A stretch of DNA of 64,000 bases, taken from a virus. The stretch spans positions 1 through 64,000 of the IMG/VR virus record IMGVR_UViG_3300046697_000351. The stretch is one strand, 5' to 3'. The translations under genes were made by a program, and so were the position numbers. This document shows, piece after piece, positions 13,950 to 21,244 of this stretch (position 1 is its first letter; the number at the start of each line of letters is the position of its first letter). The notes below the pieces were generated by a model. That model saw nothing but the letters and a program-made list of their open reading frames with translations. It made no database searches and was not told the origin of the DNA.

Positions 13950-14037
13950 GCTACCGGATGAAGTGAGCATTTTCATTCTTAGGTCCTCGTGCGGAAACGC
14001 TCACGGTGCTTCCGGTAGCCACGAGGGCCTTCTTTTT
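13950..14037 (+). ncRNA. Structured 5' leader of tnpB: H-type pseudoknot with U-run
   Basis: Stem 1 pairs 13950-13958 with 14011-14019 (9 bp) and continues as 13963-13968 with 13999-14004 (6 bp). Stem 2 pairs 13981-13991, inside the loop of stem 1, with 14020-14030, directly abutting stem 1 (11 bp, one G-U). That geometry is a coaxially stacked pseudoknot. UCUUUUU and the AUG follow without any Shine-Dalgarno sequence. Stem 2 alone plus the U-run also resembles a terminator. The second element preserves the fold with different stem sequences, and the loop motifs AUUUUC and GGAAAC are identical. Confidence 0.75.
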
Positions 14038-15180
14038 ATGTTGAAGACTTATTCGTTCAGGCTCTACCCGAACCACGCGCAGACTAAGAATCTGGCGCAG
14101 CACTTCGGCGCGGCCCGCTGGATTTACAACCAATCCCTTGAGCGAAAGATCAAAGTCTACCAGGAGACGAAGAAGAGCCTGTCCTGGGTCGACCTCGCCA
14201 AGGAGATCACAGGTCTCAAGAAGGCCGCTGGTACGATGTGGCTCCAGGATGTTGCTCTCGCCCCGCTCCAGTCCTCTGTTCGGCACCTCGACTCCTCCTT
14301 CAAGAGATTTTTCCAGGAGAAGAGAGGCTTCCCGGCGTTCAAGCGGAGGCGCGGCAGGCAGTCGTTCCAGTATCCCACCGGAGTCAAGGTGGATTTCCCG
14401 AAACACCTGCTCTACCTCCCCCGCATCGGATGGATTCGTTTTAGAGACCCAAGAGTGTTCTATGGCAAGATCGGCACCGTTACCGTCGTCAAGTCGTCTA
14501 CCGGGAAGCACTACGCCCAGGTCCTGGTCGAGTTGCCTGGGGAAGTCATTGAGAAGAAGCCGCTGGAGCAGTCCAGGGCCGTTGGCGTCGACGTTGGACT
14601 GACAACTTTCGCGACCTTCTCCGACGGGCGCAAGATAGCGAACCCGCGCTTCTTGAAGACCGCCCTGACGAAACTGCGCCGCGCGAACCGGCGTCTGAGC
14701 CGCAAGCAGAAGGGCTCCAATAACAGGAGCAAGTCGCGGTTGAAACTCGCGCATGTTCACGAGAAGATCGCGAACCGCAGAAAAGACTTCTTGCACAAGT
14801 TGACGAGCCAGATGACGAACGAGAACCAAGTCGACACCTGGGTAGTCGAGACGTTGAACGTGAAGGGCATGGGGAAGATGCGCAGCCTGTCTCGCGCCAT
14901 CCACGATGCGGCCTGGTCGGAGTTTGTGCGCCAGCTCGCATACAAGAGCGAGTGGCGCGGTAAGAACCTGGTGAAGATCGGTCGCTTCATGCCGTCGTCT
15001 AAGATGTGTTCCTGCGGAGCGATCAATGATAGTCTGCGCCTCGCCGACAGGACGTGGACGTGCGCCATGTGCGGCGCCACCCACGATAGAGACGTGCTGG
15101 CCGCGCAGAACATTCTGCGGTTCGGCTTTGATACCGAGGGTAACCCGGGAATTAACGCTTCTGGACAGGCGGTGCCTTAA
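14038..15180 (+). CDS. tnpB: TnpB RNA-guided nuclease, intact catalytic residues
   Basis: TnpB proteins are RuvC-like nucleases guided by an RNA from the 3' end of their own element; they cut double-stranded DNA next to a short motif. The 380-aa product has the N-terminal helix-turn-helix type segment (KTYSFRLYPNHAQTKNL), RuvC-I aspartate D185 in GVDVGLTT, glutamate E271 in VVETLNVKGM, and the final aspartate D352 in THDRDVLAAQN. The zinc finger is CSCG...CAMCG near 324-345. All key residues are present. The start at 14038 matches the family N-terminus; an in-frame upstream ATG at 13948 overlaps the predicted transcription start and is rejected. It lies in the phage early operon. Confidence 0.92.
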   Translation: MLKTYSFRLYPNHAQTKNLAQHFGAARWIYNQSLERKIKVYQETKKSLSWVDLAKEITGLKKAAGTMWLQDVALAPLQSSVRHLDSSFKRFFQEKRGFPAFKRRRGRQSFQYPTGVKVDFPKHLLYLPRIGWIRFRDPRVFYGKIGTVTVVKSSTGKHYAQVLVELPGEVIEKKPLEQSRAVGVDVGLTTFATFSDGRKIANPRFLKTALTKLRRANRRLSRKQKGSNNRSKSRLKLAHVHEKIANRRKDFLHKLTSQMTNENQVDTWVVETLNVKGMGKMRSLSRAIHDAAWSEFVRQLAYKSEWRGKNLVKIGRFMPSSKMCSCGAINDSLRLADRTWTCAMCGATHDRDVLAAQNILRFGFDTEGNPGINASGQAVP

Positions 15181-15216
15181 TGCCCCTGGTTGAAGGAAGA
15201 AATCCATACGTGTTCT
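15105..15216 (+). ncRNA. Candidate guide-RNA scaffold (reRNA/omega RNA) of element 1
   Basis: The end of tnpB and the following untranslated stretch are conserved at nucleotide level with element 2: CGAGGGTAACCCGGGAATT with the next bases up to TCTGGA, a variable hairpin region, then GAAATCCATACGTGTTC just before the terminal repeat. Canonical TnpB guide RNAs come from this place and end at the right boundary. The exact 5' end is not determinable; the guide would begin near 15216. Confidence 0.5.
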
Positions 15217-15253
15217 CATGGGATAGTTACCTTTCAGATCGGAGACCATCCTG

Positions 15254-15436
15254 ATGGCCACGTGGCAAGAGCAGCAAAAGGCGTCGTCATTGGCCGCCGA
15301 CCTCAACGAGCTGCTGAAGGTCTTGACCCCCGACCAGCGCCTCGTGGTCTTCAGCGACGTCGGCGAGGGCTACTGCTCGGTCTGCGGCTACGAGAGGCCG
15401 GGAGCGGCGCCCTGCCAGTGCCACAACGACGAATGA
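15254..15436 (+). CDS. Small zinc-knuckle protein, 60 aa
   Basis: ATG 15254 has GGAGA nine bases upstream, just outside the TnpB element. The product is helical (QQKASSLAADLNELLKVLTPDQ) and ends CSVCGYERPGAAPCQCHND, a likely zinc site. No function assigned. Its stop overlaps the next ATG. Confidence 0.65.
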   Translation: MATWQEQQKASSLAADLNELLKVLTPDQRLVVFSDVGEGYCSVCGYERPGAAPCQCHNDE

Positions 15437-15681
15437 GCTACGTCGCCTACCCCGACGGCACCCCGGTCTTCGGCGGATCGTCACCGCTCAACACCAAGGC
15501 CGCCGAGCGCCAGGCCAGCCGATCTCTGGGCGCGGACTGGCGCGAGCGCGGATACAAGGTTTGCTACGGAGAGCCCCCGAGACCGGAGCCGGTCGAGCCC
15601 GATCCATGCCCCAGGATCAGGCTCCGCGTCTTCGGGACACCGATCGCGCTTTTTACAGACTGGCACAAAAGTGGGTCTTGA
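15433..15681 (+). CDS. Unrecognised 82-aa protein
   Basis: ATG 15433 overlaps the previous stop (ATGA). The product (MSYVAYPDGTPVFGGSSPLN) has Tyr/Pro-rich loops, a helical centre (TKAAERQASRSLGADWRERGY), and a C-terminal part rich in Pro and Glu. The stop TGA lies inside the -35 box of the next promoter. Confidence 0.6.
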   Translation: MSYVAYPDGTPVFGGSSPLNTKAAERQASRSLGADWRERGYKVCYGEPPRPEPVEPDPCPRIRLRVFGTPIALFTDWHKSGS

Positions 15682-15706
15682 CAAAAGTGCGTTTGTATGT
15701 TAGTAT
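15678..15706 (+). promoter_or_regulatory. Promoter of the cassette family with ATG near +1
   Basis: TTGACA (15678-15683) preceded by GTGGGTC, 17-base spacer, TAGTAT (15701-15706); ATG at 15712 lies five bases after the -10. The spacer differs from the other copies. Confidence 0.7.
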
Positions 15707-15711
15707 ATAGT

Positions 15712-15885
15712 ATGGAACAGAAACCGAAGAGCGACAAGGAACTCGCCAAGGGCATGAGGTCTGTTGCCGACGATGCCTGGAGCAGATGGGAGAAGGACCC
15801 CACGATCCAGCGCGCCAGAGCCGCCAGGTTCTTCTCGATCCTGGCCGCGAACACCGAGGCCGTGGCTTCGTCAAGCAAGAGATAG
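15712..15885 (+). CDS. Small 57-aa helical protein, probably leaderless
   Basis: ATG 15712 falls at about +1 of its promoter and no ribosome-binding site is possible upstream, so a leaderless mRNA is expected. The charged helical product (MEQKPKSDKELAKGMRSVAD...) has no recognised motif. Confidence 0.6.
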   Translation: MEQKPKSDKELAKGMRSVADDAWSRWEKDPTIQRARAARFFSILAANTEAVASSSKR

Positions 15886-15898
15886 TAGGAGGAGAAAT

Positions 15899-16276
15899 AT
15901 GGGAGTGCTCAGAGACGCATCGAACGTGTTCCTGATCCTGGCCGAAGTAGCCCAGGAACACGGCCACGTGAAGTCTGAAAAAATTTTTACCAGCCTTTCC
16001 TACAGAGCCGATCGGATGCTGAAATTTGGGGAGCGCGTTCGCTTAGACCAGGGCATCATCGGGAAGATCAGCGATGTCTCGGATGCCAATATGCGCTTGT
16101 ATATAGGCGACCTGGACATGGACCAGCTAGTCAAGGTCATGGAGAGTGCTGACGCCGCCCTCAATTCAGGGAAGAAGATATTTGATTGGGATCGGGACGC
16201 CAACAGGTACCAGGCTCAGCGCGTCATGGGCTTTGTGAACGAAGCCATGGATCGCCTCAGGAAAAAACCGATATGA
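15899..16276 (+). CDS. Unrecognised 125-aa helical protein
   Basis: AGGAGGAGAAAT precedes ATG 15899. The product is almost wholly helical; one stretch is VFLILAEVAQEHGHVKSEKI and the next includes YRADRMLKFGERVRLDQG. It recalls small alpha-bundle phage proteins but no family is recognised. The stop overlaps the next ATG. Confidence 0.65.
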   Translation: MGVLRDASNVFLILAEVAQEHGHVKSEKIFTSLSYRADRMLKFGERVRLDQGIIGKISDVSDANMRLYIGDLDMDQLVKVMESADAALNSGKKIFDWDRDANRYQAQRVMGFVNEAMDRLRKKPI

Positions 16277-16533
16277 AAAACAATAAGCCAGGACCACTTG
16301 CCCAGCCCAAGAGCACGTACTTTCACCTCAACATCACGCTACCGAACGAACTCGACGTCGCCATCGCTGACGTCGGGAACCGGGCCAGAGCCAGCGGCGG
16401 GCGCAAGATCAGGAAGACCGAGGTCCTCCGGGCATTGGTCAGGTTCATGATCGAACTCGACGTCGACGTCTCCGGGGTCAAGAGCGAGGACGATTTCTTC
16501 AGCAGGCTCAGGGATGCCTTCCTGAGTAAGTGA
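16273..16533 (+). CDS. Possible ribbon-helix-helix DNA-binding protein, 86 aa
   Basis: After a basic tail, TYFHLNITLPNELDVAIADV resembles the beta strand plus first helix of ribbon-helix-helix proteins, and RKIRKTEVLRALVRFMIEL resembles the second helix that ends such a dimerisation unit. Proteins of this fold are often repressors in phages, but there is no direct proof. ATG 16273 overlaps the previous stop. Confidence 0.55.
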   Translation: MKNNKPGPLAQPKSTYFHLNITLPNELDVAIADVGNRARASGGRKIRKTEVLRALVRFMIELDVDVSGVKSEDDFFSRLRDAFLSK

Positions 16534-16537
16534 CCGT

Positions 16538-16708
16538 ATGACCAAGATCGAGATCAATAAGTCCCAGCAGGGCAAGAACCGTTTCGTCCTCCTAATGGGG
16601 AAGAAGCCCCGTCGTTTCCACATCAGCCGCCAGGAATTATTTCAACTGATGGACACCGGAATCGCGGCCCTGTCCGTTTCAGTTCAAGGAGATCGCCATC
16701 ATGGCTGA
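16538..16708 (+). CDS. Small 56-aa protein
   Basis: ATG 16538 follows the previous stop by four bases. The product reads MTKIEINKSQQGKNRFVLLM then a basic stretch KKPRRFHISRQEL and a helical end. Its last codons overlap the next gene by eight bases and contain that gene's AAGGAG. No family recognised. Confidence 0.6.
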   Translation: MTKIEINKSQQGKNRFVLLMGKKPRRFHISRQELFQLMDTGIAALSVSVQGDRHHG

Positions 16709-17177
16709 GAGAATCGTAGACAAGTATTGGATCGACCCGAGCGGTGCTCTCCATCACGTCACTGACGAGCACCAACTCTACGCCTGGACCTTCCTAGGGC
16801 CCAAGGTCACGAAGAAGTTCACCAAGGGCAAGTGGCAGGCCGACGATGAATTCCTAAAGCGCGGCTGGATCAGGGTCCAGATTTACTCGGAAGATGGCCT
16901 GGCCCTCCAGGGGCAGCGCGAGTACCTGAACCGCAACGGTCAGTTCATCCTGGAGGCCATTCCCAGCCCCCGCCGTGTCTACATCAACGTCTGGCCCACC
17001 GGCGAGTACAAGTACTACGGGGCCGAGGAACTGGACAAGATCGGCTGGGACGCACTCGCGAAGAAGAGCAAGGGCAAGACCCTATTTGCGGCGCTGCTGC
17101 GCGAGATCGCTACCGACGTAAAGCCCGGGGACAAGCTGACGTTGCAGGAGCAGTGGGCGAAGAGGGCGCGGCCATGA
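16701..17177 (+). CDS. Unrecognised 158-aa protein
   Basis: ATG 16701 is preceded by CAAGGAG. The product begins MAERIVDKYWIDPSGALHHV and is rich in Trp, Tyr and Lys, with probable beta strands (WIRVQIYSEDGLALQGQ, VYINVWPTGEYKYY) and a helical C-terminus. No catalytic motif recognised. It overlaps the next gene by four bases. Confidence 0.65.
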   Translation: MAERIVDKYWIDPSGALHHVTDEHQLYAWTFLGPKVTKKFTKGKWQADDEFLKRGWIRVQIYSEDGLALQGQREYLNRNGQFILEAIPSPRRVYINVWPTGEYKYYGAEELDKIGWDALAKKSKGKTLFAALLREIATDVKPGDKLTLQEQWAKRARP

Positions 17178-17557
17178 AAGAGCACGAGTGGGACTACGAG
17201 GCCCTGGAAAGGGAAGCGATCAAGACCTTGGGTGAGTTGCGGGTCGCCTCTTTGCTAAAGCGTGGCTACGGTAACACCGTGGCCGGGGTAATCGCCGAGT
17301 TTGACCGCGTAGCGAACGACGCGGAAAAAGCCCAGAAGTTCGTCAATGATATGGTAGGGCAGTGGGTGGCGGTACGAGGTCCCAACGGTGAATACTTTGC
17401 CGTGGAGATGGACGAGTGGGACCAAGTCGTTGAGCACATCCACTCCGTGTACCCCAACACCAAGTTCCCGAGCTTCCTCAGCACTCAGGCTCACAAATCA
17501 GGCTTGTCCGGCGTGGACCCGAAGGGAGTGAAGTACGACCAGAGGAAACCACGATGA
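17174..17557 (+). CDS. Unrecognised 127-aa protein
   Basis: The start at ATG 17174 (ATGA junction) is preferred to an upstream in-frame ATG at 17153. The acidic product (MKEHEWDYEALEREAIKTLG) has a helical first half and a compact second half; one segment is WVAVRGPNGEYFAVEMDEWD. No family recognised. Confidence 0.65.
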   Translation: MKEHEWDYEALEREAIKTLGELRVASLLKRGYGNTVAGVIAEFDRVANDAEKAQKFVNDMVGQWVAVRGPNGEYFAVEMDEWDQVVEHIHSVYPNTKFPSFLSTQAHKSGLSGVDPKGVKYDQRKPR

Positions 17558-17793
17558 GGTACGGCATAGGTTGGTGGCGAGCACGATTCTTCTGGAAGCT
17601 CCACATCTTTATGGGGCACCTGATGGAGCCCTGCTGGCCGATGCGCGCCGCAGACTGGATTGACACTCACGTCCTTCACCGCTGGTTCCTGCTGAAGTTC
17701 TACGACACCTGGACGTTGCGTTTGCGCATCATTTCATACGGATGGTGGCGGGACGCCGTGTATGGGCCACGGCCCCAAGGAGTGCGGCCATGA
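17554..17793 (+). CDS. Trp/Arg-rich 79-aa protein
   Basis: ATG 17554 overlaps the previous stop. The product is unusually rich in Trp, Phe and Arg (GIGWWRARFFWKLHIFMG, RIISYGWWRD) and may bind membranes peripherally, although no clean transmembrane helix is seen. Function unknown. Confidence 0.6.
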   Translation: MRYGIGWWRARFFWKLHIFMGHLMEPCWPMRAADWIDTHVLHRWFLLKFYDTWTLRLRIISYGWWRDAVYGPRPQGVRP

Positions 17794-18218
17794 TCTCCAA
17801 GGTCGAGAAGGTGTTGCGGAGCGACAAGTACAATCTGGCCGAAAGGCGCCTGGAGTCCGACCAGAGGAAGAACCGGAAGGTCGTGGCCATGACTCAGGCA
17901 AGGATCGACGGCTGGCACGTCGGTCCTTCCTGGGGGCGCCTCTGGTTCACGGGACCGACGTCGACCGTGTTCGTCCGACTCCAGGACTTCCTCTTCGTCT
18001 CCTACGATCTGAGCCGCCTCCGCTTCGAGCCCTTCGCGATCAGCCCCAAGGGCGTGGTTCGGCACCTGGACCCGATGGCCCCGAGCCGCCCGGGCTACAT
18101 CTGCGTCAGATCGCGGTCGTGCCCAGTCACCGGCTGCGTCGTCTATGCCATGCGCGTCGTCCACGACGACCGGCCCGAGGAGTACTGGCAGTTCGTGCTC
18201 GACCCGCTTGAGGGATGA
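17790..18218 (+). CDS. Unrecognised 142-aa protein
   Basis: ATG 17790 overlaps the upstream stop (ATGA). The N-terminus is charged and helical (MISKVEKVLRSDKYNLAERR), followed by an apparently beta-rich domain (GRLWFTGPTSTVFVRLQDFL). No known motif. Confidence 0.65.
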   Translation: MISKVEKVLRSDKYNLAERRLESDQRKNRKVVAMTQARIDGWHVGPSWGRLWFTGPTSTVFVRLQDFLFVSYDLSRLRFEPFAISPKGVVRHLDPMAPSRPGYICVRSRSCPVTGCVVYAMRVVHDDRPEEYWQFVLDPLEG

Positions 18219-18219
18219 C

Positions 18220-18744
18220 ATGGACAAGAACAAGAGACTTCTCCGGCTAAGGGATCGTTGCATTGAGCTTCTTCCAGCCGTAAGATTTTCCCAAGACTTC
18301 TTATCCTTGGTTGGCACCGTGCCCTGCGCCACAAAATCGGTTCTGTACAAGAAGGAGAGCGATGGGTTCTATGTGACCAAGCACAGAACTTGTTCCTGGT
18401 ACGGATACAGGATGGACCGAGGTCTAGGAGCGCTGCTCTATGGCTTCTTTGATACGACCAAAGTGGAAGGCAGGGCACATAATGACGTCAGAAACCGACT
18501 GATCTTCATCATACTCCTGTGGGATTGGCTCAGGGGTAATCCCTGGCTAAAAACCTTTTCAGACAACCAGACTTTGGCTATCCAGTGCGAGAACGATCTG
18601 GCTTATTGGGAGCAGTGGAAGAGAGTCGTGGAGATCATGCACGAGGAGTTCCCGGACTTGTGGAAGTCTTACGCGTGCAGGGCCGGGAAGGTGAACTTTT
18701 TTTTCATTAAGAGGAGAGATCATGGACAAACGAGCGCAGCTTGA
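18220..18744 (+). CDS. Unrecognised 174-aa protein
   Basis: ATG 18220 follows the previous stop by one base. The product starts MDKNKRLLRLRDRCIELLPA and contains several Trp and Cys residues and helical stretches (RLIFIILLWDWLRG). Composition is more AT-rich than its neighbours. The last 23 bases overlap the next gene and carry its GAGGAG. Confidence 0.65.
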   Translation: MDKNKRLLRLRDRCIELLPAVRFSQDFLSLVGTVPCATKSVLYKKESDGFYVTKHRTCSWYGYRMDRGLGALLYGFFDTTKVEGRAHNDVRNRLIFIILLWDWLRGNPWLKTFSDNQTLAIQCENDLAYWEQWKRVVEIMHEEFPDLWKSYACRAGKVNFFFIKRRDHGQTSAA

Positions 18745-19735
18745 GCTTCACCTGTGGGATGCAGCGGTCAACCCAGACTCTGCGGCGGCAGCAGACTTCT
18801 TTGCCCGGGAGTCGAAGAGCGTAGATAGGATCAAGGAAGTCCGTGACCTGGCTCGGACAATGCGCGATCAGGGCGTCCTGGGAAAGAAGATGACCCAGGC
18901 GCAGTATCTGACATTTATCCGGTACCTGAAGGCCTCGGCGGTAAAGAATGAGGTGGTCGGGACCAGTTGCGATATTGAACAGCTTGCCTCAAACAAGTTG
19001 TTGCACCGTGTCCTGATCTCCGCCGGGCTCAGCCGGGTCTACGAGCATCTATCCGAGGGCCCGTTCGCGATCATGTCCTCGTGGAAGTCGTGGTTCTCGG
19101 ACGAGGAGAACTCGAAACGGGATAACCGCCTGCGCGTGCGCCTCCATAATCTAGGGCTCGGGTTCCTCCCGGCCAAGGGCGTGTGGAAGAACCTGGAGGG
19201 CGAACTCGATAGTGAGGCCAGCCTCTTCATCGTTGGCATCGACCGTCAGACGGCCTTGGGCCTGGCCAAACACTTCCAGCAGGCAGAGTTGATATGGGGT
19301 GACTCTGGCAGGTACGACTTGCTAGATGCCAATACCGGGATATCAAAGAAGGGCGGCCCCGTGTCCGACGATTTCCACCACCTAGACCCCGGAGAGGTAC
19401 CCCCATCGGGAAAGACCGAGGTCAAGAAGAAGCCGTTCACGCTCAGCGGCAGGCCATTTGACGGCGTGATCAACGCCGAGGAGTGTTACGGGGGTTGGGC
19501 CGTGGGGAACCGACAGCGGTGGTGGCCGGGGATGTCCAAGACCGCGAAGTGGGATCGCGGTGGCCGCCCCTACTTCTTTTGGAACAAGCTGGATCATAAG
19601 TCCACGTGGCCCCGCTTTGGATTCGATCTGGAGACCAAGTCAGAAATGACGATCGATGAATCCAAGCACTACCTCGACTTGGGAGTTTTCCTGCCGCTCG
19701 GCCCCCTGTGCATGGGGGAAATCTGGGGCAAGTGA
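18722..19735 (+). CDS. 337-aa protein with a DUF3293-like stretch
   Basis: ATG 18722 is preceded by GAGGAGAGAT. The first 90 residues are helical (IKEVRDLARTMRDQGVLGKKM). Residues about 105-205 include GPFAIMSSWKSWFSDEENSK, an RVRLHNLGLGFLPAKGVWKN block and SLFIVGIDRQTALGLAKHFQ, then QAELIWGDSGRYDLL. This order of a promising strand, a G-W turn and the GI-x-A-x-LAxxFxQ helix recalls the uncharacterised DUF3293 family. The remainder is Gly/Trp-rich and unfamiliar. Resemblance only, from memory. Confidence 0.6.
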   Translation: MDKRAQLELHLWDAAVNPDSAAAADFFARESKSVDRIKEVRDLARTMRDQGVLGKKMTQAQYLTFIRYLKASAVKNEVVGTSCDIEQLASNKLLHRVLISAGLSRVYEHLSEGPFAIMSSWKSWFSDEENSKRDNRLRVRLHNLGLGFLPAKGVWKNLEGELDSEASLFIVGIDRQTALGLAKHFQQAELIWGDSGRYDLLDANTGISKKGGPVSDDFHHLDPGEVPPSGKTEVKKKPFTLSGRPFDGVINAEECYGGWAVGNRQRWWPGMSKTAKWDRGGRPYFFWNKLDHKSTWPRFGFDLETKSEMTIDESKHYLDLGVFLPLGPLCMGEIWGK

Positions 19736-19742
19736 GGTTCAT

Positions 19743-20561
19743 ATGAAGATCACGATCGCCTTGGTCGTCTTGCTCAGCGCCTGCGCCTCGATACCCCGGG
19801 CCACTGTTCAGGGGCGCCTCGCCGAGGCCTGGACCCAGATCAGCAGCAGTGAGTTCGTGAGAGTGCGCGGGATCGGGGTTGCGAACACCAAGGTCCGGGG
19901 CCTCACTCGGCGCCGGGGCCTCAGTCGAGACGCGGCCTTGGTTGCCGCCCGCTACAACCTCTTGGCCCTGATCAAGGGCGTGCGCCTCAGCGGCGGGATC
20001 ACCGTCAGCCAGCTGATCGAGCGCGATAGTCTCATCGCCGAGGTCGCGAACGAGGTCGTGTCCGGCGGCGAAGAGGTCCTGACGGAGTGGACTAAGGATG
20101 GCGGCTGCGTCGTGACCCTGGAACTCAAGCGCTCCACGGTAGAGCAACTTATCCAGAAGGAGTCGCAGAGGGAGCGGGACCTGGCGCTCCGCGTCGCCCA
20201 GGACATGGAGGAGATACAGAGTCTGGCGCAGGCCCTGGCCGAGGCCATCAAGAACCCGATAAATAAGATGGACGGCTGCGACATCGAGGCGATCCAGGAG
20301 AAGGCCTTGAGGTTGCAGAACCTCCAGGATGGTCATGTCGACATGCAGTTTTTCTCGTTCCAACAACCCCGGGTGGTCTACGACCTGGCGACGGAGATCG
20401 AACGGGCCAGGGAACTGGACGTGAAGGAGATGGCGGCGGAGATGCGCGTGGGCGGCTGCGACTTCCCGACCCAGAGGTCGTGGGATGATCTTGAGCGGAG
20501 GCTGAGGGCAGACGGCTACTACAGCGCCGAGTCGATCGCGGCGAGGGGAGGGAGACCTTGA
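19743..20561 (+). CDS. LPP20-like lipoprotein, paralogue A
   Basis: The N-terminus MKITIALVVLLSACAS is a short signal peptide with a lipobox (LSAC), so the mature protein should be lipidated at Cys14 and anchored in a membrane. Residues 35-135 match the paralogue at 22544-23077: VRVRGIGV, RRGLSRDAAL, ARYNLLALIKGVRLSGGITV and VTLELKR. This repeat of a strand, an RGxSxxAAxxxAR helix and GG-turns recalls the LPP20 lipoprotein family. A helical tail follows (ERDLALRVAQDMEEI). Phage lipoproteins often block superinfection or reshape the envelope, which is only a possibility here. GAGGTT precedes ATG 19743. Confidence 0.7.
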   Translation: MKITIALVVLLSACASIPRATVQGRLAEAWTQISSSEFVRVRGIGVANTKVRGLTRRRGLSRDAALVAARYNLLALIKGVRLSGGITVSQLIERDSLIAEVANEVVSGGEEVLTEWTKDGGCVVTLELKRSTVEQLIQKESQRERDLALRVAQDMEEIQSLAQALAEAIKNPINKMDGCDIEAIQEKALRLQNLQDGHVDMQFFSFQQPRVVYDLATEIERARELDVKEMAAEMRVGGCDFPTQRSWDDLERRLRADGYYSAESIAARGGRP

Positions 20562-20656
20562 GCGTGATTAGGACGGGAATCATCGAGCTTACGACTGGGG
20601 CCTATGGCTCCGAGAAGTTCAAGAAGTTTTTTGATACAAAACCGGAGGCCAAGTGA
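20558..20656 (+). CDS. Very small protein, 32 aa, TTG start
   Basis: TTG 20558 overlaps the previous stop (TTGA) and has GGGAGA upstream; GTG 20564 is an alternative. The frame ends overlapping the next GTG. The peptide (SVIRTGIIELTTGAYG...) has a Lys/Phe-rich end. Supported only by the junction style. Confidence 0.4.
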   Translation: MSVIRTGIIELTTGAYGSEKFKKFFDTKPEAK

Positions 20657-20961
20657 GGTCCGGGGTGAAGAGCATCATCGAGGGCATCAACTTCCTGGAG
20701 GCCCTGAGCGCCCAGCTCAACAACGACGTCCCGGAGCGCCAGAAGCTGGAGGTCTACGGCGTCATGTGCCCGCGCTGGGCCGCCGCCCCAGGGACCACGG
20801 ACGCCGACGCCGACGAACTCAGGATCAGCGTGGTCCGGCGCCGGTCCATGCAGTGCGCGCCAGTCCTCTATGCCCTGGCGACGCTGCGCAAGCTCAGAGA
20901 AGAGCACGAGATGTCGGTGTCGATCCCGGCGTCGGAGTTGGGGGAGCAAGGTGGAGATTAG
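20653..20961 (+). CDS. Unrecognised 102-aa protein
   Basis: GTG 20653 overlaps the previous stop (GTGA). The product (MRSGVKSIIEGINFLEALSA) is helical with an acidic loop (TTDADADELRI) and a helical C-terminus (LYALATLRKLREEHEMSVS). No family recognised. Confidence 0.65.
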   Translation: MRSGVKSIIEGINFLEALSAQLNNDVPERQKLEVYGVMCPRWAAAPGTTDADADELRISVVRRRSMQCAPVLYALATLRKLREEHEMSVSIPASELGEQGGD

Positions 20962-21244
20962 GATTAGCCTGTCCCAGGTCGAGTTCCGGGCTTTGGTCCT
21001 GGGCGAGGAAGTGGCCATCCCCCCACTGACCCCCGCGAACAAGACCCGCCACTCCCTGAAGATCGTCCTGGATGACATAGGCTTCCAGGCCATGACCGCC
21101 GAGGTCAACGCGGCTCGGCGCTTGGTAGAGGAGCGGGAGCGCCGGGAGGCCCTGTCAAAGGGCCGGTGCCGGTTCTGCGGAAAAGGTGGCCTCGCGGATC
21201 ACGCCGGGGCCGCTCGCTGCACCGCGTGCGGGAGGCTCCAGTGA
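20951..21244 (+). CDS. Small protein with C-terminal zinc finger, 97 aa
   Basis: GTG 20951 has GGGGAG four bases upstream and lies inside the end of the previous gene. A helical body (MTAEVNAARRLVEERERREAL) is followed by CRFCGKGGLADHAG...CTACGR, a clear four-Cys zinc ribbon of the type that caps many small phage proteins. Function unknown. Confidence 0.7.
   Translation: MEIRISLSQVEFRALVLGEEVAIPPLTPANKTRHSLKIVLDDIGFQAMTAEVNAARRLVEERERREALSKGRCRFCGKGGLADHAGAARCTACGRLQ

Larger units (their letters stand above)
13887..15231 (+). mobile_element. TnpB element 1 (no transposase gene), with terminal inverted repeats
   Basis: The element contains promoter, structured leader, tnpB and a conserved 3' segment. 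Its ends form inverted repeats: GTAACTATCCCAT at 13888-13900 matches the reverse complement of 15218-15230 perfectly, and the similarity continues inward through ACACGTA (three mismatches in about 24 bp). No TnpA or serine recombinase is present, so movement would need a partner in trans. No target duplication is visible here (left TAAAGTCG, right TTTCAGAT). The related element at 30186-31526 shares end sequences and architecture. Confidence 0.75.

Noticed and set aside
13948-14037. In-frame ATG upstream of tnpB (and the equivalent at 30256)
   Set aside because: It overlaps the predicted transcription start and reads through the pseudoknot; the family N-terminus begins at 14038 and 30334.
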